Shown here in pieces: positions 62,909-64,000 of a stretch of DNA of 64,000 nt (the stretch's first letter is position 1; the number at the start of each line of letters is the position of its first letter). The translations under genes and the position numbers were made by a program. The stretch covers positions 30,552 through 94,551 of the forward strand of contig CAAFWO010000008.1 in the NCBI GenBank assembly GCA_900766735.1, given 5' to 3'. Under the pieces are notes generated by a model, which ran no database searches, was not told where the DNA came from, and was given only the letters and a program-made list of their open reading frames with translations. The DNA comes from Clostridia bacterium (lineage in GTDB: Bacteria; Bacillota; Clostridia; CAKSNL01; HGM11501).

Positions 62909-63159
62909 AATATACATTCTGTGGTAGGTTTGAAGAGAAAAATAAGCCGAGGCATTAAAAATTGCCTTAGCTTTGGCGAAGAATTTTCTCAAAAACGCCA
63001 CGAAAAATAGACCGATGAAAGCAATTTTTCATTATCGGTCTTAAAATCATGCAAAAAATTAATTTTTGCGCTAAATATTGACATAGTTTGCCATAAGTGC
63101 TATAATAATGGTAGTCCATTTTGGACTGATACCATTTTAAAGACCACAGAATGTATATT
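62909..63159. repeat. MITE-like segment bounded by 17-bp perfect inverted repeats
   Basis: AATATACATTCTGTGGT at 62909-62925 is repeated exactly inverted at 63143-63159. If the ends are taken as TACATTCTGTGGT, both are flanked by TA, as for Tc1/mariner-type or IS630-type insertions. Inside is no gene; there is an internal hairpin AGACCGAT/ATCGGTCT (from 63009) and an outward-facing promoter (63078-63106). The segment forms most of the 299-bp gap between the DUF6273 gene and the recombinase gene. Confidence 0.55.
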
Positions 63160-63178
63160 ATGTGGTTCTTTTTTTATT
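63078..63178 (+). ncRNA. Candidate small RNA with promoter and terminator
   Basis: A perfect promoter, TTGACA (63078-63083), 17-bp spacer, TATAAT (63101-63106), is followed at the expected start by a perfect hairpin AGTCCA-TTT-TGGACT (63113-63127), a short single-stranded stretch, and a terminator ACCACA...TGTGGT (63143-63166) with T7. The product would be about 60-65 nt with no open frame. The outer inverted word AATGGTA/TACCATT (63107-63113 and 63130-63136) could be a repressor site over the start. Confidence 0.6.
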
Positions 63179-64000
63179 CCCTCAAAAAGCCGAGGACTTC
63201 CATCTGCGCGCGGTGAAGGTCGCTTGATTCCATTGTGTAAATGCGCGTGGTGTTGATGCTTGAGTGGCCGAGGAGCTCGGACAATCGGAGTAAATCCTTG
63301 TGCACCTTATAATATGTCCGCGCGAAAAGATGGCGGAGGTTATGCGGAAAGACCTTCTTCCCCGAAACGTGCGCCTCCCTGCAAAGTGCCTTCATCGAAC
63401 GCCAGATATAGAACCTGTCCAGCGGCCTCCCTGTTCTTGTGATGAACACCGGGCCGCTTTTAATATTGTTCTTTTTGGTGTATTTTCTTAGCATTTTGCA
63501 AAGCTTGCCGGGAAGTAAAACGACGCGTATCTTACCCTTTAGTGCGATCATCGCCTTGCGCTCCCCCACCGCCTCGCACGTGATGAACCGGATTTCGGAC
63601 ACGCGAAGGCCGCATGAGCACGCCGTCTGCATGAGTAAATACAGCCGTTCGCTCTTCCGCTTTGCGACCTTTAAAAGGCGGTTGTATTCGTCCATTGTCA
63701 TCTCGCGGTCTTTGTCCGCAAAGTTGCGGTGCGAGATTTTGAGACTTTTCAGGCGCATATCCCGTTTTTCGCAAAAGTCGAAAAATGAGTTAAGGCCGGA
63801 GACCGCCCCGTTCACGCTCGCCGGCGCGTGGGTTTTGGAGAGGTGCGTTTTGTAGTTTACCGCGTTCTCCTTAGTCGCCTCACAGCCTGACAGGTAGTCG
63901 GCATAGAGCCGCACGTCGCGGACGTATTTCTCCGCGGTGGCTCTCTCCCTCTCGCGTTTTTCAAGCTCTTTTTTAAATGCCCTTATTTTTTCTTCTGTGA
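63174..64000 (-). CDS. Tyrosine recombinase/integrase, 5' end beyond right edge
   Basis: The frame is open to the right edge: residues read from 63998 onward (EKRERATAEKYVRDV) are the start of the N-terminal SAM-like core-binding domain, so the GTG at 63914 is internal and the gene is truncated by the window. The catalytic domain has Arg in CGLRVSEI, then HNLRH, LLGHSS and the nucleophile Tyr in TTRIYTMES, all intact. It is XerC/XerD-like in size. It could be a mobile-element integrase or a chromosomal phase-variation recombinase; no attachment site or other mobile genes are in view. Its stop lies within the T-run of the small RNA terminator. Confidence 0.92.
   Translation of the reverse strand, partial: TEEKIRAFKKELEKRERERATAEKYVRDVRLYADYLSGCEATKENAVNYKTHLSKTHAPASVNGAVSGLNSFFDFCEKRDMRLKSLKISHRNFADKDREMTMDEYNRLLKVAKRKSERLYLLMQTACSCGLRVSEIRFITCEAVGERKAMIALKGKIRVVLLPGKLCKMLRKYTKKNNIKSGPVFITRTGRPLDRFYIWRSMKALCREAHVSGKKVFPHNLRHLFARTYYKVHKDLLRLSELLGHSSINTTRIYTMESSDLHRAQMEVLGFLRE

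Overview
The window looks like part of the chromosome of a Gram-positive, probably gut-dwelling, member of the Clostridia. The evidence is an HrcA/CIRCE-controlled grpE-dnaK-dnaJ operon, an isoleucine T-box in front of a type-2 IleRS, a BMP-type nucleoside ABC transporter, YolD/UvrX-type translesion genes, a trmR-trhP-greA neighbourhood, S-layer-homology (SLH) proteins and a DUF6273 protein. Composition is balanced. Most promoters I could place are sigma-A type with 17-bp spacers. No rRNA, tRNA or CRISPR array was seen.

Layout: (1) 1-3249, minus: two tandem GH2 beta-galactosidase-like genes. The upstream one is broken by a deletion that removes the catalytic nucleophile; the downstream one runs off the left edge. 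(2) 3482-6887: ileS with its T-box leader and promoter. (3) 6934-12220: a nupN-like lipoprotein gene and its ABC transporter genes, separated by a 373-bp gap with a repeat-like element and hairpins. (4) 12325-19904: PHP phosphoesterase, tsf, rpsB, trmFO, topA, dprA. (5) 19945-23394, plus: an orphan protein, greA, trmR, trhP and a DUF1858 protein. (6) 23392-25302, minus: yolD and a Y-family DNA polymerase. (7) 25311-29528, plus: a lipoprotein with SLH repeats and a serpin domain, then tagA, a lipoprotein and tmk. (8) 29528-37369: two AraC-controlled carbohydrate loci, a GH127 arabinofuranosidase locus and an amino-sugar operon (nagA, oxidoreductase, nagB-like, TIM barrel). (9) 37368-42139: the hrcA heat-shock operon. 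(10) 42183-57344, minus: an apparent three-gene secretion operon (2,490-aa Ig-like protein, 2,190-aa SLH protein, subtilisin lacking a pro-domain) behind a structured leader that ends in an intrinsic terminator. (11) 57376-61284: a modular secreted protein and an MFS transporter. (12) 61285-64000: repeat-rich sequence with two candidate small RNAs, a DUF6273 membrane protein, a MITE-like inverted-repeat segment and a tyrosine recombinase that runs off the right edge.

The most interesting items are the leader-controlled giant-surface-protein/subtilase operon, the SLH-serpin lipoprotein (a secreted protease and a potential protease inhibitor in the same window), the promoter-hairpin-terminator unit at 63078-63178, the structured region 61761-62023, and the operator-like direct repeats between the second AraC gene and nagA. 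All functional assignments rest on reading the sequence and remembered family features; no database search was run.
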